Assembly: GCA_963835775.1 (NCBI GenBank)
Contig: CAWIHB010000007.1
Coordinates: forward strand, 372,001-436,000
Length of the DNA stretch: 64,000 nt
Origin: Palsa-504 sp963835775
Lineage (GTDB): Bacteria > Actinomycetota > Actinomycetes > Streptosporangiales > Streptosporangiaceae
Direction of reading: 5' to 3'
Part shown: piece after piece, positions 19,663 through 30,544 of the stretch
Numbering within the stretch: position 1 is the stretch's first letter
Layout: each line of letters opens with the position of its first letter
The notes under the pieces: generated by a model
Databases searched by the model: none
Seen by the model: the letters and a program-made list of their open reading frames with translations, nothing else
Told to the model about the DNA's origin: nothing
Made by a program: the position numbers and the translations under genes

Positions 19663-21291
19663 GTGAGCCCCCAGCGCCGTCGAGGCCAGTCCCCTTCCGG
19701 TCCGACCCCGGGCGGCTCAGGCGGCGGCCAGGGCAGCGGAAGGGGCGGCGGGGCCGCGCCGCCGCCGAATGCGCTGTTCGCCGAGATGCTCAAGGCGGCC
19801 CGCGAGCTGCTGGCCGTGCGCAGCCCGCTGGACGCGGAGCTCATGGTCAGCGAGCTGCTCGGCACCTGGTGGGGGCAGCGCGGGGCCCGGTCGGGCAGCC
19901 ACCGCGCGGCCTCCGTCGAGCAGCTGGTCGGCGAGGGCCTGGTCGACTACGCGGCAGGCCAGCGCAGCCCGGCGGCGCTGGCGCTGCTGTCCGGCATCGC
20001 CTGCCTGGGCACGCCGCGGCAGGCGGCCAAGGCCGAGCGCGCCGCCCTGGAGCTGATCGAGAGCGGCGTGCCCTGTCCGGGCTGGGCCGAGCATCTGGGC
20101 GCGGTGACCTCCGCGGAGTGCTACGTCAACCCGGACACCCTGGGTGACCAGGACGAGGTCATCTGCACCTTCAGCTACGCCGGGGAAGAGCCGCACGCCC
20201 TGGTCACCGTGGTCGACTACAACGCCGAGGGGATGATCCGCGACGGCTGGGTCACCTCCCGGGTGGACAAGCTGCTCGACCACTGCCGTGAGGCCAGCGC
20301 CCAGCGCGGCGCCGAGGGCAAATACGCGTTCCGGCAGCTGGACCCGGGCCAGGCCCGGCACATGCTGGAGACCGCGCTGGCCACCACCGACGCGGCGATC
20401 GAGCCCGCCGTCAGCGAGTCCTTCCCCTCCTACCACGCGTTCATCCGGGCCAGGATCAGGGCCCTGCCGCCGCACCGGGGCCGCGCGCCGGCCCTGACCG
20501 GGCCGCGCAGGCAGTCCTGGAGCCGGGACCGCCGGGCCATGCTGGCCGCCGAGTTCCTGGCCTCGGATGAGGCGGAGGACCTGTCCGACCGGGGTTCGGC
20601 CTCGCACTGCGCCGACCGGATCATCGACTACGGCTGCGACCGGGACTTCGGCCGCCCGCTGCGGATGAGCCCGGGCAAGGTGGAGACGTTCCTGCTGAAC
20701 TGGCTGCCGCGCAAGGTGATGCTGTCCTTCGCCGAGCAGGACGCCATGCCGCACGTGCTGGCCGCCTGGGTCCGCTGGGCCGGCCGCCGCCGCGGGCTCG
20801 ACGAGGCGGTGGTGTCCGAGACCCTGGAGGCGGTGTTCAACTCGATGGGCATGTTCGCCCAGGCCTACCGGGACCCGGCGGAGTTCGGGCTGGACTACGC
20901 GCTGGTCCGGCGGCTGCTGCCGGACGGCGACCTGGAAGCCCTGCCGCGCCGGGCGTTCGCGTTCGGCGTGCTCGAGGGCTGGCATTCCGGCACCGACCTG
21001 AGCAGCCTGGACCCGGAGGACCCGCGGGACCGGCGGGCGCTGCTGGCCGCCGACCACGCCACCCCGGCCCCGGGCGGAGTCGGCCGGCACATCGAGCGGC
21101 ACCTGGTGCTGGCCGACCGGCTGTGGCGCGGCGACCCGCCCGAGCTGTGGGAAGCGGCGCAGCGGCTGCTCGACGCGGGCCAGGACCGGCACCTGGTCCT
21201 GCACGCGCTGATGGCCGTGCTCGATCACACCAGCGGCGACGAGGCCGCCCTGATCGCCGTCCTGCGCGAACTCGACGGCGACGAGCCCTAG
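19663..21291 (+). CDS. Conserved actinobacterial protein of unknown function
   Basis: The 542-aa protein starts at GTG 19663, after GAGGCTATCAGG. The first about 35 residues are disordered (Gly/Ser/Pro/Arg). The rest is globular and mostly helical, with notable stretches EVICTFSYAGEEPHALVTVV, DYNAEGMIRDGWVTSRVDKL and FLLNWLPRKVML. I recognise no catalytic motif, membrane segment or DNA-binding domain. The length and the fully maintained frame with typical codon use indicate a real gene. It is isolated, convergent with the oxoprolinase gene. The 19368-19662 gap before it holds no gene that I can support. Confidence 0.6.
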   Translation: MSPQRRRGQSPSGPTPGGSGGGQGSGRGGGAAPPPNALFAEMLKAARELLAVRSPLDAELMVSELLGTWWGQRGARSGSHRAASVEQLVGEGLVDYAAGQRSPAALALLSGIACLGTPRQAAKAERAALELIESGVPCPGWAEHLGAVTSAECYVNPDTLGDQDEVICTFSYAGEEPHALVTVVDYNAEGMIRDGWVTSRVDKLLDHCREASAQRGAEGKYAFRQLDPGQARHMLETALATTDAAIEPAVSESFPSYHAFIRARIRALPPHRGRAPALTGPRRQSWSRDRRAMLAAEFLASDEAEDLSDRGSASHCADRIIDYGCDRDFGRPLRMSPGKVETFLLNWLPRKVMLSFAEQDAMPHVLAAWVRWAGRRRGLDEAVVSETLEAVFNSMGMFAQAYRDPAEFGLDYALVRRLLPDGDLEALPRRAFAFGVLEGWHSGTDLSSLDPEDPRDRRALLAADHATPAPGGVGRHIERHLVLADRLWRGDPPELWEAAQRLLDAGQDRHLVLHALMAVLDHTSGDEAALIAVLRELDGDEP

Positions 21292-21312
21292 GGTTTCCGG
21301 GACACGCTCACC

Positions 21313-21340
21313 ACGGCCCGTTCGGCATAAAATGGGCCGT
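21313..21340. terminator. Bidirectional hairpin between convergent genes
   Basis: ACGGCCC and GGGCCGT form a 7-bp stem around a 14-nt loop containing AAAA. The left arm belongs to the dispersed CACGGCCCGTTCGGC motif found at three other sites in the window. Confidence 0.45.
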
Positions 21341-21427
21341 AACCGCCGCCGCCCCGCACTCCCTCGCGAGCCAAAGGGCGCGCCGCCGCCTGGACCGAGG
21401 AGCGAAGCGACGAGGGAAGGCGACGGG

Positions 21428-25084
<3,657 letters not shown>

Positions 25085-25089
25085 GCGGG

Positions 25090-27546
25090 TTAGCCCTGGT
25101 CGGACACTGCCAGGTCGCGGTAGGCGGCCTGGAGGTCGGCGGCGGTCACCGTGGTCAGGTCCTCGGCGGTGGCCTGCTCACCCAGGCGCACCACCCGGAC
25201 GTCGCGGCTGGCGCAGGCCCGCTCGAACAGGGACCGGGCAAACCGGCCGTTGCCCAGCTCGTCGATCCGGCCGGCCTCGCAGGCGTGCGCGAAGATTTCT
25301 TTCAGGACCTCGACGGCTGACGGGTGGAAGGAGTCCCCGGCCTGTTCGGCCAGCAGCTGCGCGATCCGGACCAGATCGTCGGGCTGGTAGCTGGGGAACG
25401 TGACCCGGGTGCTGAAGCGCGAGGCCAGGCCGGGGTTGCTGCGCACGAACCGGTCCATGTCGTCCGGGTAGCCGGCCAGCACGATGACCAGCCGGTCGCG
25501 GTCGTCCTCGGCCCGCTTGAGCAGGGTCTGGACCGCCTCGGCGCCGAACGCGTCGCCGCCGGAGTACCCGTCGTTGTGCAGCGAGTACGCCTCGTCGATG
25601 AACAGCACGCCGCCCATGGCCGAGTCGACCAGCCGGTTGGTCTTGATGGCGGTCGAGCCGAGATGCTCGCCCACCAGGTCGGCCCGGCTGGCCTCCACCA
25701 CCTCGGGCCGGACCAGCAGCCCCAGGGCGGCGAAGATGCGGCCCAGGATGCGCGCCACCGTGGTCTTGCCGGTGCCGGGCGGGCCGGTGAACACGAAGTG
25801 CCGGGTGGGCGGCTGGCTGGTCAGGCCGTGCGTGTCCCGCAGCCGGGCCACCCGCAGCTGGGCCGCGATGGCGCGGACCTGCTGCTTGACCGGCTCCAGG
25901 CCGACCAGCTCGTCGAGCTCGGCGATCGCGCCCTCGACCGTGGGCGTGTCCTCGTAGCCGCGCAGCCTGCTGGTCAGCTCGGTGTAGGCCTGCTGCAGGT
26001 CCTTGCCGCGGATGGTGATCAGGTCTTCCCGGCCGGGTTCGGCCGGGCCGGTCATCACCCGCACGTCGCGGGCCTGGCCCGCCTTCTCCAGCAGGCTGCG
26101 GACGAACCGGCCGTTGCCGAGCTCGTCGGCGATCCGGCGGCGGCCGACTTCTTCCAGCGTGCGCCACAGCACCGGCCGGGCGTCCGGGTCGAGCAGCTCG
26201 CCGCGGCGGTCCAGCGCCACCTCGGCCAGCGACAGCATCTCCGGCGGGGTGTAGCTGGGGAACTTCAGCCGGGTGGCGAAGCGGGAGGCCAGGCCGGGGT
26301 TGGAGGCCAGGAACGTCTCCATCTGCTTCTCGTAGCCGGCCAGGATGATGATCAGGTCCTCGCGGTTGTCCTCGGCCCGCTTGAGCAGGGTCTGGACCGC
26401 CTCGATGCCGAACCGGTCGGTCTGGCCGTCACCCTCGTTGACCAGGCTGTAGGCCTCGTCGATGAACAGCACTCCGCCCAGCGCGCTGTCGACCAGCTCG
26501 TTGGTCTTGATCGCGGTCGCGCCCAGGTACTCGCCGACCAGGTCGGCCCGGTGCGCCTCGACCACCTCGGGCATCTCCAGCAGGCCGAACGCGTAGAAGA
26601 TCTTGGCCAGCACCCGGGCCACGGTGGTCTTGCCGGTGCCGGGCGGGCCCAGGAAGACGAAGTGCCGCATCGGCTTGTCGGTGGTGACACCGGCCACGGC
26701 CCGCCGCCGGGCGGCCTCGATGGAGGCCGCGATCGAGCGGACCTGCTCCTTGACCGGGGTCAGCCCGATCATCGCGTCCAGTTCGGCCATGGCGTCCTCG
26801 ACCGAGATCTGCGGACGCGGCCGCGGTCCGGTGCCCTGGTGGTCGCGGGCGCCGTGCTCGGCGTAGGGCAGCGCGGCGGACTGGGCCGCGTGGGCCCGGA
26901 CGCCGCCGTGGCCTCCGCTGTGGCCGGCGGCGCCGGCTGTGCCGAAGCGCCCGGCCGGCTGGTTCGGCGGGGTGGGCGCGCCCGCGGAGCCGGCCAGCGG
27001 GCCGAGCCTCCTGGCCTGGCCGGCCCCGTCCGGGCCGTACATCCGCACCTCCTGCACGCCCTTGGCCAGCCGCCAGCCGAGGATGGCCAGGGCGATCAGG
27101 ATGGCGGCGATGACGCCGATCAGGGGCTGGTGCGGCCAGTACCTGAGCAGGACGAAACCGGTCGGCAGGGACCACAGCATGGCCCAGGCCGTGGTGCGGC
27201 ACGGCACGTAGGAACGGGCCAGCCGGCTGGTGCCGGCCGCCCAGGCCACGGCGAACGGCAGGATGGCCAGCGGTATCGTCCACACCCGGAACACGTGGAA
27301 GGCCACCCAGACCGGGAACACCCAGGTGGCGGTGGCGTAGGCGGCGGCGCGGCCGGGCCGCCGCTGGATCACGGCAACCGCGGAGCTCAGCAGGGTGAAC
27401 GGCAGGATGAGCGGCCACAGGCAGACGGCGGCGGCGGCCAGCACGACCTTGATCAGCAGGGGGGCCTTGCCGAACCAGCGCATGATCCGGGCGGGCCAGG
27501 CGGGCTTGTCTCGCGCGGCGGGCTGGGCCCGGTCGTTTGGCAGCAT
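25090..27546 (-). CDS. Membrane-anchored double AAA+ ATPase (CbbX/SpoVK-like)
   Basis: The 818-aa protein begins with three to four membrane helices (residues about 30-160, e.g. IKVVLAAAAVCLWPLILPF). A flexible Gly/Ala/His linker follows to about residue 245. Then come two CbxX/CfqX-type AAA+ modules. Walker A GPPGTGKTTVAR occurs near residues 300 and 587, Walker B VLFIDEAYSL occurs in both, and each has the arginine-finger segment SNPGLASRF. Relatives include RuBisCO activase CbbX, SpoVK and the AAA domain of type VII secretion EccA. No RuBisCO or ESX genes are present here. The arrangement suggests a membrane-tethered remodelling or unfolding machine of unknown substrate. It precedes the oxoprolinase gene by 5 nt. 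Confidence 0.85.
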   Translation of the reverse strand: MLPNDRAQPAARDKPAWPARIMRWFGKAPLLIKVVLAAAAVCLWPLILPFTLLSSAVAVIQRRPGRAAAYATATWVFPVWVAFHVFRVWTIPLAILPFAVAWAAGTSRLARSYVPCRTTAWAMLWSLPTGFVLLRYWPHQPLIGVIAAILIALAILGWRLAKGVQEVRMYGPDGAGQARRLGPLAGSAGAPTPPNQPAGRFGTAGAAGHSGGHGGVRAHAAQSAALPYAEHGARDHQGTGPRPRPQISVEDAMAELDAMIGLTPVKEQVRSIAASIEAARRRAVAGVTTDKPMRHFVFLGPPGTGKTTVARVLAKIFYAFGLLEMPEVVEAHRADLVGEYLGATAIKTNELVDSALGGVLFIDEAYSLVNEGDGQTDRFGIEAVQTLLKRAEDNREDLIIILAGYEKQMETFLASNPGLASRFATRLKFPSYTPPEMLSLAEVALDRRGELLDPDARPVLWRTLEEVGRRRIADELGNGRFVRSLLEKAGQARDVRVMTGPAEPGREDLITIRGKDLQQAYTELTSRLRGYEDTPTVEGAIAELDELVGLEPVKQQVRAIAAQLRVARLRDTHGLTSQPPTRHFVFTGPPGTGKTTVARILGRIFAALGLLVRPEVVEASRADLVGEHLGSTAIKTNRLVDSAMGGVLFIDEAYSLHNDGYSGGDAFGAEAVQTLLKRAEDDRDRLVIVLAGYPDDMDRFVRSNPGLASRFSTRVTFPSYQPDDLVRIAQLLAEQAGDSFHPSAVEVLKEIFAHACEAGRIDELGNGRFARSLFERACASRDVRVVRLGEQATAEDLTTVTAADLQAAYRDLAVSDQG

Positions 27547-27859
27547 CTCGCTTCCTTGCCCCTAGTCCCTGCCTCGCGACGCCCGCAACCGGTTGCCGGA
27601 CAGTCGTACGTCCTTGTATAGCGCATCACCCCCGATCGTGACAGCACACACGTCGATACTGTCGGTGAAAATAGTCGTGGGTGGCCTCGGAACCGGATCT
27701 GAAGGGGAACGATAGTTACCGTCACGAACACGGCATGTCCGGCGTCACGCTGGCGCCGCACTGGCCTCGCGCCGGCCTCGCGCCGGCGTGGCGCTGGTTT
27801 CCCGTCGGCCGCGCGCCGGCCGCGCGCTGGCCTCGCGCTGGCCGGCAGAGGGGGCTTTC
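27547..27859. other. Intergenic region between divergent AAA+ and amidohydrolase genes
   Basis: No gene is supported. The right half (27745-27845) is a degenerate array of 10-12 bp words based on CTGGCCTCGCGCCGG, just before the ribosome site of the amidohydrolase gene. Both divergent promoters should lie in 27590-27720, but no convincing -35/-10 pair is seen. Confidence 0.5.
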
Positions 27860-29110
27860 ATGCACAGGATCGAAGCCGACCTGCTCATCCCGGGGCAGGG
27901 TGATCCGGTCCGGGACGGTGTGGTCATCCTGGACGGGCCGCGGATCGGCTACGCCGGGCCGGCCGCGGCGGCGCCGCCGCCCGCTCCCGGCGTGCCGGTG
28001 TCGCGGGTGGCGACGGTCATGCCCGGGCTGTGGGACTGCCACGGGCATTTCCTCGGGACCAGGACCTTTGACCTGGGGCGGCTGGCGCTCGAACCGCTGG
28101 CGCTGCGCGGCGCGCGGTCGGCGCGGGACCTGCGGGCGGCGCTGGACGCAGGCGTCACCTCGGTGCGCGAGGTGGGCGGCCTGGGCGTGCACCTGGCCCG
28201 GGCCGTGGCCGAGGGGGTGCTGGACGGCCCTTCGATCTACGCCGCGGGCGCGATCTTGTCCACCACCGGCGGGCACGGCGACCTGCATTCCTTCCCGCTG
28301 GACTGGATCGGCGACCTGGGCCGGCAGGCCGGCGTCATGCGGCTGGCCGACGGGCCCGACGAGTGCGTCAAGGCCGTCAGGGAGCAGCTGCGGCGCAACG
28401 CGAAGGTGATCAAGGTGTGCGCCTCGGGCGGGGTGCTTTCCGAGGTCGACGACCCGATCCACCAGCAGTTCACGCTGGCCGAGCTGCGGGCCATCGTGGA
28501 GGTGGCGGGGCTGGCCGACCGGGTGGTGGCCGCGCACTGCCACGGCAAGCCGGGGATCATGGCCGCGCTGCAGGCCGGCGTGCGCAGCATCGAGCACGGC
28601 ACCTACCTGGACGACGAATGCTGTGACGCGATGCACGAGACCGGCGCGATCCTGGTCCCGACCCGGACGATCGTCGAGGAGATGCTGGCCTACAAGGACG
28701 ACGTGCCGGACTACGCGCGGGTCAAGCTGGAGGTGATCGCCGACGTGCACGCGCAGGCGGTGGCCCGCGCCCATTCCCGCGGCGTCACCATCGCCATGGG
28801 CACGGACATCGGCCTGACCGGCCCGGACCTGCCGAACTCCTGGGGCCAGAACGGGTCCGAGCCCGGGTACCTGGTCCGGCTGGGCCTGACCCCGCTGGAG
28901 GCGATCGAGGCCAGCACGGCCACCGGCCCGCTCACCCTGGGGCCGCAGGCGCCGCTCAGCGGCCGGCTGGCCGAGGGCTATGACGCCGACGTGATCACGC
29001 TGGACGCCGATCCGCTGGCCGGCATCGGCGTGCTGGCCGACCCGGACCACGTCACCGGGGTGTGGACCGGGGGCCGGGCGGTCAAGGGCGCGGCGGCCCA
29101 GGGGGGCTAG
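27860..29110 (+). CDS. Metal-dependent amidohydrolase family protein
   Basis: The ATG at 27860 follows AGAGGGGG; the 24 upstream in-frame codons are repeat DNA. The 416-aa protein has the family order of metal ligands: His-x-His in LWDCHGHFLG, a Lys/His region AHCHGKPGIMA, IEHGTYLDDECC and the Asp in MGTDIGLTGPD. The C-terminal EGYDADVITLDADPLAGI is typical of imidazolonepropionase-like and prolidase-like amidohydrolases. It would hydrolyse a C-N bond in a cyclic or peptide-like compound in the cytoplasm. The substrate is unknown. The oxoprolinase nearby suggests a shared theme of cyclic amide breakdown, but it is divergent, not in an operon. Confidence 0.85.
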   Translation: MHRIEADLLIPGQGDPVRDGVVILDGPRIGYAGPAAAAPPPAPGVPVSRVATVMPGLWDCHGHFLGTRTFDLGRLALEPLALRGARSARDLRAALDAGVTSVREVGGLGVHLARAVAEGVLDGPSIYAAGAILSTTGGHGDLHSFPLDWIGDLGRQAGVMRLADGPDECVKAVREQLRRNAKVIKVCASGGVLSEVDDPIHQQFTLAELRAIVEVAGLADRVVAAHCHGKPGIMAALQAGVRSIEHGTYLDDECCDAMHETGAILVPTRTIVEEMLAYKDDVPDYARVKLEVIADVHAQAVARAHSRGVTIAMGTDIGLTGPDLPNSWGQNGSEPGYLVRLGLTPLEAIEASTATGPLTLGPQAPLSGRLAEGYDADVITLDADPLAGIGVLADPDHVTGVWTGGRAVKGAAAQGG

Positions 29111-29176
29111 GCGAGCCCGGGGAACACGCGGTGGCCGGTCCGGCCGATCAGGGCCGGCAGGCTCCGGGGGACGGGG

Positions 29177-29665
29177 TCAGACCCGCAGGGTGAGGTCGAG
29201 CTCGTCGCGTAGCGGGATGCCGTAGTCGCCGGTGTGCGGGATCTCCGGCTTCTGCTGCCGGGACCGGTCCACCGCGCCGGGCCTCAGCTCGGCCAGCCGG
29301 AAGCCGCGGCGCTGGTAGAAGCGGAGCGCGTCCACGTTGTCGTTGGTGGTGGTGAGGCGGATCTCACCGCAGCCGAACCGCCGGGCCTTGCCCACCGCCG
29401 CCTCGATGAGCTGGGTCCCGATCCCGGCGCGGCGGTCGATGGCGTTGAGCGTGACGATCTCCAGCATGCCCTCGAGCACCTGGTAGGTCAGCAGCCCGGT
29501 GATCCGGTGGGCCCGCTCGGCGATGAAGCCGGGCAGTTCGGCCGGCCGGAAGCTGGTGCCGTGCACGGCCACGATCTCCGAGCCCCACAGCTCGGCCACG
29601 AGCCACCCGAGCATCGGGCGGTCGGCGTCACTAACGGGCCTGATGCTGATCTCCGGCTCGTTCAC
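29177..29665 (-). CDS. GNAT family N-acetyltransferase
   Basis: The GTG at 29665 (VNEPEISIRPVSDADRP) gives a clean start; a TTG five codons upstream is possible. The roughly 162-aa protein has the GNAT acetyl-CoA motif A in NAIDRRAGIGTQLIEAAV (R-x-x-G-x-G/A form) and the later DNVDALRFYQRRGF helix. Substrate is unknown. It is convergent with the amidohydrolase gene. Confidence 0.82.
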   Translation of the reverse strand: MNEPEISIRPVSDADRPMLGWLVAELWGSEIVAVHGTSFRPAELPGFIAERAHRITGLLTYQVLEGMLEIVTLNAIDRRAGIGTQLIEAAVGKARRFGCGEIRLTTTNDNVDALRFYQRRGFRLAELRPGAVDRSRQQKPEIPHTGDYGIPLRDELDLTLRV

Positions 29666-29849
29666 CCCGCCATTATGCAATTCCGCTCACGCGCTCGCGT
29701 GCGTTGCGGGGCGGTCCCTTAGCGCCCGTGAATTCCTTTTACCTCACCCGCCCCGGCCCGGTTTCGATGGTTGTGGCAGGCGCGAAATCAGGGTCACATC
29801 AGGGTCTTCCCCGATGCCACGGCGTGGTCTGAGGCGGCACGCTGCAGTC

Positions 29850-30350
29850 ATGACCAGACCAACCCCGTCCAGCCAGCCCCGGGCGCATGGTCATGTCTCG
29901 CGGTTCCGCTACGGTTACACCGACCAGCGACTCCGCGTCTCAGACGCAGAACGCACCGAGGTGGCCGACCGCCTGGCCGCGCATTTCGGCGAAGGCCGGC
30001 TCGACCGGGCCGAGTTCGACGAGCGTGTCGCGCGGGCGATGAGCGCCAAGACCCGCGGGGACCTGAGCGGGCTGTTCGATGACCTGCCCGAGGCCAGGCC
30101 GGCGGGGACCCCAGGGACCTCGGGGAGCGGCCCGCACAGCCCCGCGCACCCCGTTCGCCCGTACGTGAACCCCTTCTACCTCGTCCTCCTGGTCCTCGTG
30201 ATCACGGCGGTCGGCACGGCCGGAGAGGCGGCCAGCAGGGAGGGCTGGTTGCCCGGGGTGAAGACCTGGCTGACGATCGGAGTCATCACCGCGATCGTGG
30301 TGTACGCGGCCGGGATGCTGAGCCGCTCCCGCGCTGCCCGCGACAAGTGA
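29850..30350 (+). CDS. DUF1707 (SHOCT-like) domain membrane protein
   Basis: The ATG at 29850 (MTRPTPSSQPR) is chosen because DUF1707 starts about 25 residues later. The 166-aa protein has the DUF1707 motif RVSDAERTEVADRLAAHFGE GRLD...EFDERVARAMSAKTRGDL (shown broken). It then has two membrane helices (YLVLLVLVITAVGTAGEA and WLTIGVITAIVVYAAGML). The family is common in actinomycetes and its role is unknown; related short domains are thought to mediate oligomerisation. Confidence 0.8.
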   Translation: MTRPTPSSQPRAHGHVSRFRYGYTDQRLRVSDAERTEVADRLAAHFGEGRLDRAEFDERVARAMSAKTRGDLSGLFDDLPEARPAGTPGTSGSGPHSPAHPVRPYVNPFYLVLLVLVITAVGTAGEAASREGWLPGVKTWLTIGVITAIVVYAAGMLSRSRAARDK

Positions 30351-30415
30351 CGGCCGGCCCGGATCCGGTCGAGCCGCGCCTCGTCCAGCGTGATGGTGAC
30401 CTTCTTGGTGTCAAC
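30341..30415 (-). pseudogene. Remnant of a ribbon-helix-helix antitoxin
   Basis: On the minus strand 30415-30356 encodes VDTKKVTITLDEARLDRIRA, the N-terminus of a CopG-type antitoxin. The similarity stops after about 20 residues and no valid start codon remains. The rest of the gene has been lost at the junction with the DUF1707 gene. Confidence 0.5.
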
Positions 30416-30435
30416 CCTCCGAGCAGGCCAGCTGC

Positions 30436-30543
30436 GTGATGCCGGGCGTCACCCTCGACGCGGGCGGACTGATCGCCCTGGACCGCAAACGATCGCCGTG
30501 TGGTGGTGCTCCTAGCCCGCGCACGCGAGACCGGCGCCCGCCG
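30436..30543 (+). pseudogene. Remnant of a PIN-domain toxin
   Basis: The plus strand encodes VTLDAGGLIALDR, the beginning of a VapC-like PIN toxin with its first catalytic Asp. After an extra A in the AAAC at about 30481-30484 the next frame continues DRRVVVLLARARETGAR. It ends after about 36 codons at the ABC permease gene. It is frameshifted and truncated, and lies back-to-back with the antitoxin remnant. Confidence 0.55.
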
Positions 30544-30544
30544 C

